NCBI RefSeq assembly: GCF_004799515.1
Contig: NZ_SSMX01000054.1
Coordinates: 124,001 to 188,000 of the forward strand
Length of the DNA: 64,000 nucleotides
Direction of reading: 5' to 3'
Source of the DNA: Phenylobacterium sp.
GTDB lineage: Bacteria; Pseudomonadota; Alphaproteobacteria; Caulobacterales; Caulobacteraceae
Of the stretch, positions 7,459-15,572 are shown in pieces. The translations under genes and the position numbers were made by a program. Position 1 is the first letter of the stretch; each line of letters opens with the position of its first letter. The notes beneath the pieces were generated by a model, which was not told the origin of the DNA, searched no databases, and saw only the letters and a program-made list of their open reading frames with translations.

Positions 7459-7820
7459 ATCGAACCCTTGGCGCGGGCCGACAGCGCGGCCACCGTCAAG
7501 AGGCCGCCGGCGATCGCCAGGTCCTTGAAGAACAGAGTCCGCTCGGCCTTGTCGGTCCAGTCCAGGTGGAAGACGAAGGCGGTGGCGACGCAGAAGGCCG
7601 CGAGCGCCAGGCCTGCCCAGCGGGCCTGCCAGCCGCTCAGCACCAGCAGGCCGCCGCCCACCTCCAAGAGCGCCACCAGCGGCAGCAGTCCGCCGGGGAC
7701 ATTGTGCTGCGCCATGTGGTCGAGGAAGGGCTTGGGGCCGGTGACCTTGGCGATCCCCGCCAGGATGAACAGAAGGGCGATCAGCGCTCGCCCGGCATAG
7801 GTCGAAACAGTCCAGATCAC
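7455..7820 (-). CDS. DoxX-family membrane protein
   Basis: A 121-residue inner-membrane protein with four hydrophobic segments, starting IWTVSTYAGRALIALLFILA and containing the DoxX pattern GIAKVTGPKPFLDHMAQHNV. DoxX proteins are linked to redox or quinone-related stress functions, but the role here is unknown. I place the start at the GTG at 7820, since AGGAGAGG lies 5 bases upstream of it; an in-frame ATG at 7844 would sit at the edge of the operator and would lack a binding site. Confidence 0.85.
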   Translation of the reverse strand: MIWTVSTYAGRALIALLFILAGIAKVTGPKPFLDHMAQHNVPGGLLPLVALLEVGGGLLVLSGWQARWAGLALAAFCVATAFVFHLDWTDKAERTLFFKDLAIAGGLLTVAALSARAKGSI

Positions 7821-7845
7821 GTCGGCCTCTCCTATGAACTTCAAG

Positions 7846-7861
7846 GTGATATAGATATCAC
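7846..7861. promoter_or_regulatory. Operator-like palindrome upstream of doxX
   Basis: GTGATAT-AG-ATATCAC is a perfect 7-bp inverted repeat with a two-base centre. On the minus strand a TTGACG (rc of 7873-7878) precedes it at -35 spacing, so the palindrome covers the probable -10 region. This arrangement fits a repressor of doxX; the convergent TetR protein or an unlinked PadR/TetR-type factor could bind it. Confidence 0.55.
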
Positions 7862-7922
7862 ACCGACGAGGGCGTCAAGCTGGGCCGTTGACAGGCGCGC
7901 TATGGGACCGCATCCAGGGTCC

Positions 7923-8009
7923 ATGGCCCGCGCCCGCAAAAACGCCCAGCAGAACCAGAACCGCCTTCGGGCGGCGTGGGCGCGCATGGCTGGTCTGAAC
8001 TCGCTCTAG
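7923..8009 (+). CDS. Possible 28-residue basic peptide
   Basis: A short frame rich in Arg, Asn, Gln and Ala (ARARKNAQQNQNRLRAAWAR) followed 20 bases later by a 10-bp hairpin (AACCCCGCCG at 8029-8038 pairing with 8042-8051). An in-frame ATG at 7902 would give 35 residues. There is no clear ribosome binding site and no family match, so this may be chance. Confidence 0.25.
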   Translation: MARARKNAQQNQNRLRAAWARMAGLNSL

Positions 8010-8088
8010 AGTCCGCAGACGTCACGCAAACCCCGCCGCACCGGCGGGGTTCGGCGCTCCGCAGGTCCGGCTCCTTGGAGAGCCTACC

Positions 8089-8553
8089 GTGCCCACGACT
8101 TTCGACAGCGACGCGGACATCGACCGCATCGGCCTTGGCGTGATCTACCGGACCCTGCCCAAGGCGGAATGGACCCACGCCGCGCATTTCGCCGCGGCGC
8201 TATGGCTCATGCGTCACCGGCCGGACTGGCGGCTGGAGGCGCGCTTGCCCGAATTGATCCGCGCCTACAACGCGGCCACCGGCGTGCCCAACACCGACGC
8301 CGGCGGCTACCACGAGACCATCACCCTGGCCTCGCTGGCCGCCGCCCGGGCGTTCCTCGCCGCGCAGCGGCCCGGACGGCCGCTCTGCGAGGTGGCGACC
8401 GCCTTGCTGGAAAGCCCGCTCGGCCGTTCGGACTGGCCGCTCGCCTATTGGAGCAAGACCTCGCTGTTCTCGGTGGCGGCGCGGCGGGCCTGGGTCGAGC
8501 CGGACCTCAAGCCCTTCGATTCCGCCGAGGCGGCGGGCCTGCAGGCGGGTTAG
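8089..8553 (+). CDS. Conserved hypothetical protein, 154 residues
   Basis: A soluble protein of mainly helical character with conserved-looking segments WTHAAHFAAALWLMRHR (residues about 28-44), YNAATGVPNTDAGGYHETIT and WPLAYWSKTSLFSVAARRAW. The histidine- and glutamate-containing motifs (THAAHF, GYHETIT) could bind a metal, but I do not recognise a named family. It stands alone, converging on yggS with a 4-base overlap of the stops. Codon use is like its neighbours. Confidence 0.75.
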   Translation: MPTTFDSDADIDRIGLGVIYRTLPKAEWTHAAHFAAALWLMRHRPDWRLEARLPELIRAYNAATGVPNTDAGGYHETITLASLAAARAFLAAQRPGRPLCEVATALLESPLGRSDWPLAYWSKTSLFSVAARRAWVEPDLKPFDSAEAAGLQAG

Positions 8554-9206
8554 GTCCGCGCCCCGAACACCGCCGAGCCCACCCGCACGCTGGTGGCGCC
8601 GAAGGCGATGGCGGTCTCGAAGTCGCCGCTCATCCCCATGGAGAGCTTCGAAAGGCCGTTGCGCGCGGCGATCTTGCCCAGCAGGGCGAAGTGCGGCCCC
8701 GCCGGTTCGCTGGCCGGCGGGATGCACATCAGCCCCTCGGGCTCGAGGCCATAGGCGCCGCGGCAGGCGGCGATGAACCCGTCGGCCTCGGCGGGAATGA
8801 CGCCGGCCTTCTGCGGCTCCTCGCCGGTGTTCACCTGGACGTAGAGGCGGGGCTTGCGACCCTGCTTCTGGACCTCGTCGGCCAGCACCCGGGCCAGCTT
8901 CTCGCGGTCCAGGGTCTCGATGACGTCGAAGAAGGCCACCGCGTCGGCCGCCTTGTTGGTCTGCAGGGGGCCGATCAGGTGCAGGACGATCTCGCCCCGG
9001 TCACTTTCCCAGCGCGACTGCGCCTCCTGCACCCGGTTCTCGCCGAACACCCTCTGGCCCGCGGCCAGCACCGGCTGGACGGCCTCCCAGGGCTGGGTCT
9101 TGGAGACCGCGACCAGGGTGACGTCACCCGGCGCACGCCCGGCGGCTTGCGCGGCGCGGGCGATCCGGGCCAACACATCGGAGTAGGCAGTGGGAGGCTC
9201 AGCCAT
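8550..9206 (-). CDS. yggS: Pyridoxal-phosphate homeostasis protein YggS
   Basis: YggS/PROSC proteins bind pyridoxal phosphate on an alanine-racemase-like barrel and buffer the free cofactor. The 218-residue protein shows VTLVAVSKTQPW with the cofactor Lys36, then VFGENRVQEA, HLIGPLQTNK, YVQVNTGEEPQKAG, GLMCIPPA and LSMGMSGDFETAIAFGATSV, the standard order of the family. The ATG at 9206 was chosen since family members begin here; further upstream codons belong to the divergent ThiE-like gene. Confidence 0.94.
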   Translation of the reverse strand: MAEPPTAYSDVLARIARAAQAAGRAPGDVTLVAVSKTQPWEAVQPVLAAGQRVFGENRVQEAQSRWESDRGEIVLHLIGPLQTNKAADAVAFFDVIETLDREKLARVLADEVQKQGRKPRLYVQVNTGEEPQKAGVIPAEADGFIAACRGAYGLEPEGLMCIPPASEPAGPHFALLGKIAARNGLSKLSMGMSGDFETAIAFGATSVRVGSAVFGART

Positions 9207-9225
9207 CTCGGGCGGGTTCTGGACC

Positions 9226-9852
9226 TTGGAGCGGACGGCCCAGTTCCTAGGGCGCCGCGCCGCTATCCGGAAGGGGCTGGGCCGGGGGCGGGCTCCGCCG
9301 TTCCTGCTGTTCTTCACCGATCCTGTCCGCACGCCGCAGCCTGAGGCCATCGTCCGGCGACTGCCGCGAGGAACGGGCGTGGTGTTCCGCGCCTTCGGAG
9401 CGGCGGACGCCGATGCGCGGGGACTGGCGCTGGCGGCCGTCGCCCGCGCCCGCGGCCTGGTCCTGCTGGTCGGCGCCGACGATCGCCTGGCCGCGCGGAT
9501 TGGCGCGGCGGGGGTTCACTTGCCCGAACGCCTGGCGCACCGGGCGCGGCGGCTGAAGGCGGCCCATCCGCGCTGGATCGTCACGGCGGCGGCGCATTCG
9601 GCCCGCGCCGTGCGACAGGCGCTCGCCTATGGCGCCGACGCCGTAGCGGTCTCCGCGGTGTTCGAAAGCCGCAGCGCCTCAGCCGGCGCGCCGCTCGGGG
9701 CCCTGCGCCTGGCGATCCTGGCGCGGCGGGCCGGCGGGCCGGTCATCGGCCTGGGCGGTGTGGACAACAAAAAAGCCCGCCTCCTGAAGGATACGGGCCT
9801 GGCGGGTCTGGCGGCGGTGGACGCCTTTGGGGACCGAGCCCCTAGAACTTGA
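9226..9852 (+). CDS. Thiamine-phosphate synthase-like protein (divergent ThiE/TenI fold)
   Basis: A 208-residue TIM-barrel protein with ThiE-like blocks: LLFFTDPVRTP, VVFRAFGA, LVLLVGADDRLAARIGAAGVHLPE, VTAAAHSARAVRQALAYGADAVAVSAVF and PVIGLGGVDN. Two sites needed in genuine thiamine-phosphate synthases are altered: the Gln-Asp-Asp after VHLG is replaced by VHLPE, and the TxTK loop after the phosphate-site S-x-V-F is SRSAS. It may therefore be a non-catalytic or different-function paralogue. I choose the TTG at 9226 (LERTAQFLGRR); a GTG at 9190 would overlap yggS. It overlaps the convergent ntrZ-like gene by 11 bases. Confidence 0.78.
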   Translation: MERTAQFLGRRAAIRKGLGRGRAPPFLLFFTDPVRTPQPEAIVRRLPRGTGVVFRAFGAADADARGLALAAVARARGLVLLVGADDRLAARIGAAGVHLPERLAHRARRLKAAHPRWIVTAAAHSARAVRQALAYGADAVAVSAVFESRSASAGAPLGALRLAILARRAGGPVIGLGGVDNKKARLLKDTGLAGLAAVDAFGDRAPRT

Positions 9853-10258
9853 ACTTGGTCTCGAGCTGCACGCGCGGTTGGGTGTTGTCCGGCGTGTTCG
9901 GTTTCGGCCCCGCCGCGATCGGCTCGGTGCCGAAGGCGAAGGCGCCGCCGACCCGCAGCGCCGGCGTGATCTTGTAATAGGCGCCGGCCTGGATGTCGTT
10001 GAGGGTGGTCTGGCGGGTGTCCGGCTGCTGGACGCTGAAGGTCACGCCCCAGCGGCTCTTGGCCGCGTCCCACTTCAGAACCTGGCCGCCCGGCGCGCCG
10101 GGAGTGTTGTCCGAGTGGACGGTGAAATCCATCGAATTGACCTGGGCGGCGGCGGGCGTCGCGGCGACCGGCACGGTCGCAGCCTGAGCCGCGCCGCCCC
10201 CTAGGAGAGCGGCCGCAGAAGCCAGCATTGCAAACCTGCGGACGGACATGCCCAACAT
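9842..10258 (-). CDS. ntrZ: NtrZ-like periplasmic regulatory protein
   Basis: A 138-residue exported protein with a signal peptide (RRFAMLASAAALLGGGAAQA) and the C-terminal pattern LNDIQAGAYYKITPALRVGG ... RVQLETKFKF, which I associate with NtrZ of Caulobacter, a periplasmic protein that restrains the NtrY sensor kinase. The start at 10258 is favoured because AAGGGC lies 5 bases upstream; an ATG at 10249 is the alternative. No ntrY or ntrX gene is in the window. The name rests on memory of the family pattern. Confidence 0.7.
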   Translation of the reverse strand: MLGMSVRRFAMLASAAALLGGGAAQAATVPVAATPAAAQVNSMDFTVHSDNTPGAPGGQVLKWDAAKSRWGVTFSVQQPDTRQTTLNDIQAGAYYKITPALRVGGAFAFGTEPIAAGPKPNTPDNTQPRVQLETKFKF

Positions 10259-10519
10259 ATAGCCCTTGCGCGCCGCAATCGCACCCCCAGAGCAAGCTCC
10301 GGGAGTTTTCACGGTGGAGGTCGATTACAGATGGGCCGGCGCGCACGTCAACCACAGGGCTGTCACATCCGCGACATGCGTCGAAGAACCTCGCCGCCTG
10401 TGGCGATAGGGCCACGCGATTCCTGTTTGGCGAGTGACACGGCGTTGTTATAGAGGGCGCGGCGCGGGGCGGCGCCGTAGCGCCAGGTGGCGCGGCGGAA
10501 TTCTTGGAGACGGATACAT

Positions 10520-11029
10520 ATGCCGTTTGTACGCGGTACTCGGATGCATGGCTTTGGGATGCATGGCCTTGGGATGCGCGGCGTCGCGATCACCGCCCTG
10601 GCCGTCGCCTCGCTCGGCGTGGCGGGGTGCTCCCACATCATGCACCCGCTGGGCGGCGACAAAGCCGGGCCCAAGCAGATGAACAATCCCGATTCCGCCG
10701 TGCAGATCGGCGTGAACGGCTATCTGTGGCGCGCGACGCTGGATACGCTGGCCTTCATGCCGCTGGCTTCGGCCGATCCCTACGGCGGCGTGATCATCAC
10801 CGACTGGTACGCGTTCCCGGAAAAGCCGAACGAGCGCTTCAAGATCACCGTCTACATCCTGGACGCCCGCCTGCGCGCCGACGGCCTAAACCTGGTGGTC
10901 TACAGGCAGACCAAGGACGCCGCCGGCGCCTGGATCGACGCCCCCGCGACCAGCCAGACCGAGACGGACCTTGAAAACGCCATCCTGGACAAGGCCCGGC
11001 GGCTTCGGCTTTCGAACCTCAAGGGCTAG
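10520..11029 (+). CDS. DUF3576 domain lipoprotein
   Basis: A 169-residue predicted lipoprotein: the hydrophobic stretch ends in the lipobox GVAGC, so Cys would be lipidated. The mature part starts SHIMHPLGGDKAGPKQMNN and carries the DUF3576 core VNGYLWRATLDTLAFMPLAS ... YGGVIITDWY, a family common next to leuS in alphaproteobacteria with unknown function. The N-terminus has a curious direct repeat MHGFGMHGLGMRG. GGAGA precedes the ATG at 10520. Confidence 0.85.
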   Translation: MPFVRGTRMHGFGMHGLGMRGVAITALAVASLGVAGCSHIMHPLGGDKAGPKQMNNPDSAVQIGVNGYLWRATLDTLAFMPLASADPYGGVIITDWYAFPEKPNERFKITVYILDARLRADGLNLVVYRQTKDAAGAWIDAPATSQTETDLENAILDKARRLRLSNLKG

Positions 11030-11034
11030 ATGCT

Positions 11035-11139
11035 CCCCTTCAGGGGGGGCTGTCAGCGAAGCTGACTGAGGGGGTCATCCCCTCGGTCCTGTCTGAAACC
11101 CCCTCCGGCGCTCCGCGCCACCTCCCCCTAAGGGGGAGG
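11035..11139. repeat. Intergenic palindromic repeat cluster before leuS
   Basis: The gap between the DUF3576 gene and leuS contains a hairpin GTCAGC-gaa-GCTGAC (11052-11066) and a perfect palindrome CCTCCCCCT-a-AGGGGGAGG (11121-11139). C- and G-tracts alternate over the whole stretch. There is no T-tract, so these are not classical terminators. The composition is unlike the flanking genes and suggests a dispersed intergenic repeat. Confidence 0.55.
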
Positions 11140-11184
11140 ATCAGGCGTTGACCGGACCTCCCACTCCAGTCCAAAGCCTCCTCG

Positions 11185-13773
11185 ATGGCCCGCTACAACC
11201 CGAAAGAGACCGAGCCCAGGTGGCGTAAGGCCTGGACGGACGCCGACGCCTTCCGCGCGGTGATGACGCCCGGCAAGCCCAAGTACTATGTGCTGGAGAT
11301 GTTCCCCTATCCGTCGGGGCGTCTGCACATGGGCCATGTGCGCAACTATGCCCTGGGCGACGTGATCGCCCGCTTCAAGCGCGCCCGCGGCTTCTCGGTC
11401 CTGCATCCCATGGGCTGGGACGCCTTCGGCCTGCCCGCCGAGAACGCCGCCATGGAGCGCGGCGTCGACCCCAAGGCCTGGACCTACGACAACATCGCCC
11501 GGATGCGCTCGGAGCTGAAGGAGCTGGGCCTCTCCATCGACTGGTCCCGCGAGTTCGCCACCTGCGATCTGGCCTACTATGGCCAGCAGCAGGCGCTGTT
11601 CCTCGACCTCTATGCCCGGGGCCTGGTCTATCGCCGCGAAGGCCTGGTCAACTGGGACCCGGTCGACCAGACCGTGCTGGCCAACGAGCAAGTGGTGGAC
11701 GGCCGCGGCTGGCGCTCCGGGGCGGTGGTCGAGAAGCGCAAGCTGAACCAATGGTTCCTGCGCATCACCGACTACGCAGATCAGCTCACCGACGACCTGG
11801 CGAGCCTGGACCGCTGGCCCGAGAAGGTCCGGGTCATGCAGGAGAACTGGATCGGCCGCTCCAAGGGGCTGCGGTTCGCCTTCAAGTTCGCCGGCGCCTC
11901 GCCGACCGGCCTGGAGGACGGGCTGGAGGTCTACACCACCCGCCCCGACACCCTCTACGGCGCGAGCTTCGTGGGCATCGCGCCGGACCATCCGCTGGCC
12001 GAGCAGATTGCGGCCAGGGACCCCAAGGCCGCCGCCTTCATCGCCGAGTGCAAGAAGGGCGGCGCCTCCCAGGCCGAGATCGACACCGCCGAGAAGCTGG
12101 GCTTCGACACAGGCTTCAAGGTGAAGCACCCCTTCGAGCCCGACTGGGAGCTGCCGGTCTGGATCGCCAACTTCATCCTGATGGACTATGGCACGGGCGC
12201 GATCTTCGCCTGCCCGGCCCACGACCAGCGCGACCTGGACTTCGTGCGCAAGTACGGTCTGCCGGTGATCCCCGTGGTGCTGCCGCCGGGCGAGAATCCG
12301 AAGACCTTCCGCATCGATTACGAGGCCTACACGGGCCCCGGCAAGATCTTCCACTCCAAGTTCCTGGACGGCCTGGACATCGAGGCCGCCAAGGCCGCGG
12401 CGATCGCCCGCATCGAGGCGCTGGGCCAGGGCCGGGGCGCGACGGTCTTCCGCCTGCGCGACTGGGGCGTGGCCCGCCAGCGCGCCTGGGGCTGCCCGAT
12501 CCCGGTGGTGCATTGCGACAAGGACGGCGTGGTCCCGCTGCCCAAGTCCGCCCTGCCCATCGCCCTGCCCGACGACCTGGAGTTCGGCAAGCCCGGCAAT
12601 GCGCTGGCCCGCCATCCGACCTGGAAGCACACCACCTGCCCGCAATGCGGCGGCCCGGCGATCCGGGAGGTCGACACTCTCGATACCTTCGTGGACTCGT
12701 CCTGGTACTTCGCCCGCTTCACGAACCCGGACTTCCCTCAGCCGATCGACAAGGCCGCGGCGGACTACTGGCTGCCGGTCGACCAGTACATCGGCGGTAT
12801 CGAGCACGCGGTGCTGCACCTGCTCTACGCCCGCTTCGTCACCAAGGCCCTGGCCGACGATAGCCAGCTCTCGGTGCGCGAGCCCTTCTCGGGCCTCTTC
12901 ACCCAGGGCATGGTCACTCACGAGACCTACCGCCGGCAGGGCGGCGAGTGGCTGGAGCCCAAGGACGTCGAGGTCACCGCCGAGGGCAAGACCCGCCTGG
13001 CCAGGCTGATCGAGACCGGTGAGCCTGTGGTGATCGGCGACGTCGAAAAGATGTCGAAGTCGAAGAAGAACACCGTGGCCCCGGAGGAGATCTTCGAGGT
13101 CTATGGCGTCGACGCCGCGCGGCTGTTCGTGCTCTCCGACAGCCCGCCCGAGCGCGACGCCCAGTGGTCGAACGCCGGCGTCCAGGGCGCGTGGCGCTTT
13201 GTGAACCGGGTCTGGGAGGAGTTCGACAGCCAGCCGGACGGCGCGCCGACGGCCGACGGCGGCGGCGCGGATGAGACCGCCACGGCCCTGCGCCGGGCGA
13301 CCCACAAGCTGACCAAGCAGGTCACCGAGGCCATCGACACCTTCCGGTTCAACTCCGGGATCGCTCGGCTCTACGAATTCCTGAACCTCTTGAAGGCCAA
13401 TCCGACGTCCGGCGCCTCACCGGCGCTGGCGGCCGCGCGCCACGAGGCGCTGTCGGTCTTCGCCCGGCTGATCGCGCCCTTCACCCCGCACCTGGCGGAA
13501 GAGTGCTGGGGCCGGATCGGCGGCGTGGGTATGGTGGTGGCGGCGGACTGGCCGGCCTTCGACGCGGCGCTCACCGAGGATGCGGTGCGGGTGTTGCCGG
13601 TGCAGGTCAACGGCAAGCGGCGCGGCGAGATTTCCGCTCCGGCCGGCGCCTCCAGCGCCGAGGTGGAGAAGATCGTGCTTGACGACCCGGAGATCGCACG
13701 GCGCCTTGAGGGCCTGACCATCCGCAAGGTGATCGTGGTGCCCGACCGTATCGTCAACATCGTGGCCGCCTGA
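11185..13773 (+). CDS. leuS: Leucyl-tRNA synthetase
   Basis: Class I aminoacyl-tRNA synthetase of 862 residues, the normal length. The HIGH signature is GRLHMGHVRN near residue 47, the CP1 editing domain contains TTRPDTLYGASF and GTGAIFACPAHDQRDL, and KMSKSKKN lies near residue 620. A CPQCGG-type zinc motif in the segment HTTCPQCGGPAIREVDTLD precedes FVDSSWYFARF. It begins a cluster leuS-lptE-holA; lptE starts 1 base after the stop. Confidence 0.98.
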   Translation: MARYNPKETEPRWRKAWTDADAFRAVMTPGKPKYYVLEMFPYPSGRLHMGHVRNYALGDVIARFKRARGFSVLHPMGWDAFGLPAENAAMERGVDPKAWTYDNIARMRSELKELGLSIDWSREFATCDLAYYGQQQALFLDLYARGLVYRREGLVNWDPVDQTVLANEQVVDGRGWRSGAVVEKRKLNQWFLRITDYADQLTDDLASLDRWPEKVRVMQENWIGRSKGLRFAFKFAGASPTGLEDGLEVYTTRPDTLYGASFVGIAPDHPLAEQIAARDPKAAAFIAECKKGGASQAEIDTAEKLGFDTGFKVKHPFEPDWELPVWIANFILMDYGTGAIFACPAHDQRDLDFVRKYGLPVIPVVLPPGENPKTFRIDYEAYTGPGKIFHSKFLDGLDIEAAKAAAIARIEALGQGRGATVFRLRDWGVARQRAWGCPIPVVHCDKDGVVPLPKSALPIALPDDLEFGKPGNALARHPTWKHTTCPQCGGPAIREVDTLDTFVDSSWYFARFTNPDFPQPIDKAAADYWLPVDQYIGGIEHAVLHLLYARFVTKALADDSQLSVREPFSGLFTQGMVTHETYRRQGGEWLEPKDVEVTAEGKTRLARLIETGEPVVIGDVEKMSKSKKNTVAPEEIFEVYGVDAARLFVLSDSPPERDAQWSNAGVQGAWRFVNRVWEEFDSQPDGAPTADGGGADETATALRRATHKLTKQVTEAIDTFRFNSGIARLYEFLNLLKANPTSGASPALAAARHEALSVFARLIAPFTPHLAEECWGRIGGVGMVVAADWPAFDAALTEDAVRVLPVQVNGKRRGEISAPAGASSAEVEKIVLDDPEIARRLEGLTIRKVIVVPDRIVNIVAA

Positions 13774-13774
13774 G

Positions 13775-14422
13775 ATGGCCCGCCTCGCCTCGCCTTTGCT
13801 GGCGGCGGCGGCCCTGGCCGCGAGCCTGCTGCTCGGCGGCTGCGGCTTCACCCCGCTCTATGGCGCGCCCGGCGTGACCTCCAAGTTGGCGGTCATCGAC
13901 GTGACCGCGCCCAAGGGCCGCACCGGCTTCCTGCTGGGCCAGCACCTGGAAGACGCCTTCGGCCGCAAGCGCGACGAGACGGCCAAATACGCCATGCACC
14001 TGAGCATCGGCGAGGCGCGCTATCCGCGCGGCATCCGCACCGACAACGTCGCCACCCGCTACGAATATGTGCTGACCGCCGACTACACCCTGACCAACAT
14101 CCCGGGCGGCGACGTAGCCAAGAAGGGCCGGGTGCGGGTGGAAGTCACCTACGACTCCGCCGACCAGCCTTACGCCTCCATCGCCGCCGAGCAGGACGCC
14201 GCCGACCGGGGCGCCGAACAGGCCGCCGAGCGCATCCAGCTGGAGCTCGCCGCCTGGATCGCCACCGGCGAGCCGAAGGCGAACACGCCGCAGAAGGTGG
14301 TCCCGCCGCCGGCCGGCACCACCATCCCCACCGAGACCGTCGGCAAGTCCTCGCCCGCCGAGAGCCTCGGGACCCAGCACACCACCCCGCTCGAGGTGCC
14401 GCCGGGCGCGGGACCGACCTAG
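13775..14422 (+). CDS. lptE: LPS-assembly lipoprotein LptE
   Basis: Outer-membrane lipoprotein that plugs the LptD barrel in lipopolysaccharide export. The 215-residue protein has a signal peptide ending in the lipobox LGGC, followed by the diagnostic GFTPLYG and a conserved IRTDNVATRYEYVLTADYTL region. After about residue 170 the sequence becomes a Pro/Thr-rich, low-complexity tail of some 45 residues, longer than in enterobacterial LptE. It sits directly between leuS and holA, the usual order. Confidence 0.9.
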   Translation: MARLASPLLAAAALAASLLLGGCGFTPLYGAPGVTSKLAVIDVTAPKGRTGFLLGQHLEDAFGRKRDETAKYAMHLSIGEARYPRGIRTDNVATRYEYVLTADYTLTNIPGGDVAKKGRVRVEVTYDSADQPYASIAAEQDAADRGAEQAAERIQLELAAWIATGEPKANTPQKVVPPPAGTTIPTETVGKSSPAESLGTQHTTPLEVPPGAGPT

Positions 14423-14434
14423 GCGCCGAGGACG

Positions 14435-15487
14435 ATGATCCTCGGCAAGCGCCCCGACGTCGAACGCTTCCTGAGCCGCCCCGACGCGGCGGTGCGCGCG
14501 GCCCTGATCTACGGCCGCGACATGGGCGTGGTGCGCGAGCGCGGGCAGGAGCTGGCGGCGAAGATCGCCAAGGACCCCAACGACCCCTTCGACGTCGCCC
14601 AGCTCACCGACGGCGACCTCGACGCCGACGCCGGGCGGCTGGAGGGCGAGCTGGCGGCCCAGTCGCTGATGGGTGGCCGCCGGCTGGTCCGGCTGCGGTT
14701 CGCCACCGAGAAGGCGGGCCTCGACAAGCTGGCCGCCGAAGCCCTGACCCGCCACGCCGCGGGCGAGCTGAACCCCGACGCCTTCCTGCTGATCGAGGCC
14801 GGCGCGCTTGGCCGCGACTCCGCCCTGCGCAAGGTGGCCGAGAAGGCGCCCGCGGTCGCGGCCGTCCCCTGCTACGAGGACGAGCCCGGCGACGTGGCCC
14901 GCCAGGTGCGCGAGGCGTTGGCCCGCGACAGCCTCTCGCTCACCTCCGAGGCCCTGCAGCTCTTCGTGGCGCGGATGCCCAAGGAGCGCGGCGTGGCGCG
15001 CCAGGAGATCGAGCGGCTGGCGCTGTTCCTGGGTCCCGGCAGCGGGGCGACCGCCACGCCGGCCGACCTGGAGGCCTTCCTGGGCGTCGAGCCCGAGGCC
15101 TCGCTCTCCGACGCCGCCGCCGACGCGTTTGGCGGACGCCTCGCAGACGCCCAGGCCGGCCTGCGGCGTGCGGCCCAGGAGGGCGAAAGCGGTCCGGCCG
15201 CCGTGCGGGCCATGGGGATGCACCTGGGCCGCCTGCGCCGGACGCTCACCCTGGCCAGGAGCGGCGCCGGTCTGCAGGAGGCGGCCAAGGCGGCGGGCGT
15301 CTTCTGGAAGCAGGAGCGGGAGTTCCTGCGCCAGGCCCGGTCCTGGACCCTCGACGAGCTCGACCGCATCCAGCCGCAGGTGCTGGACGCCGACCGCCTG
15401 TGCAAGACCGCGGGCGCGCCGGACCAGCTGATCGCCGAGCGCCTGGCGCTTACCGTGGCCAGCCGCGCGCGGCGCCTGGGCCTCTGA
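14435..15487 (+). CDS. holA: DNA polymerase III delta subunit
   Basis: Clamp-loader subunit that opens the beta clamp. The 350-residue protein has the HolA layout: N-terminal AAA-like fold with RAALIYGRDMGVVRERGQEL, the DPFDVAQLTDGDL segment, LMGGRRLVRLRFA, then a lid and the C-terminal collar helices. GAGGAC lies just before the ATG at 14435. It ends the leuS-lptE-holA cluster and is transcribed towards the convergent GNAT-parB-parA genes beyond the next gene. Confidence 0.93.
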   Translation: MILGKRPDVERFLSRPDAAVRAALIYGRDMGVVRERGQELAAKIAKDPNDPFDVAQLTDGDLDADAGRLEGELAAQSLMGGRRLVRLRFATEKAGLDKLAAEALTRHAAGELNPDAFLLIEAGALGRDSALRKVAEKAPAVAAVPCYEDEPGDVARQVREALARDSLSLTSEALQLFVARMPKERGVARQEIERLALFLGPGSGATATPADLEAFLGVEPEASLSDAAADAFGGRLADAQAGLRRAAQEGESGPAAVRAMGMHLGRLRRTLTLARSGAGLQEAAKAAGVFWKQEREFLRQARSWTLDELDRIQPQVLDADRLCKTAGAPDQLIAERLALTVASRARRLGL

Positions 15488-15572
15488 TCGCCGGCCTCTT
15501 GCCGGAACGCGGCAAGGCTCGGATACTCCACCCATAGGCAGCGAAGACTGCAAACAGATATGGGAGCCGGGC

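Noticed and set aside
9190..9225. GTG at 9190 as start of the ThiE-like gene
   Set aside because: It would overlap yggS codons; the TTG at 9226 gives the N-terminus expected for this group.
11128..13305. Very long open frame on the minus strand opposite leuS (725 codons)
   Set aside because: Antisense frames in GC-rich codons stay open because stop codons are rare; its sequence has no recognisable motif and leuS is certain.
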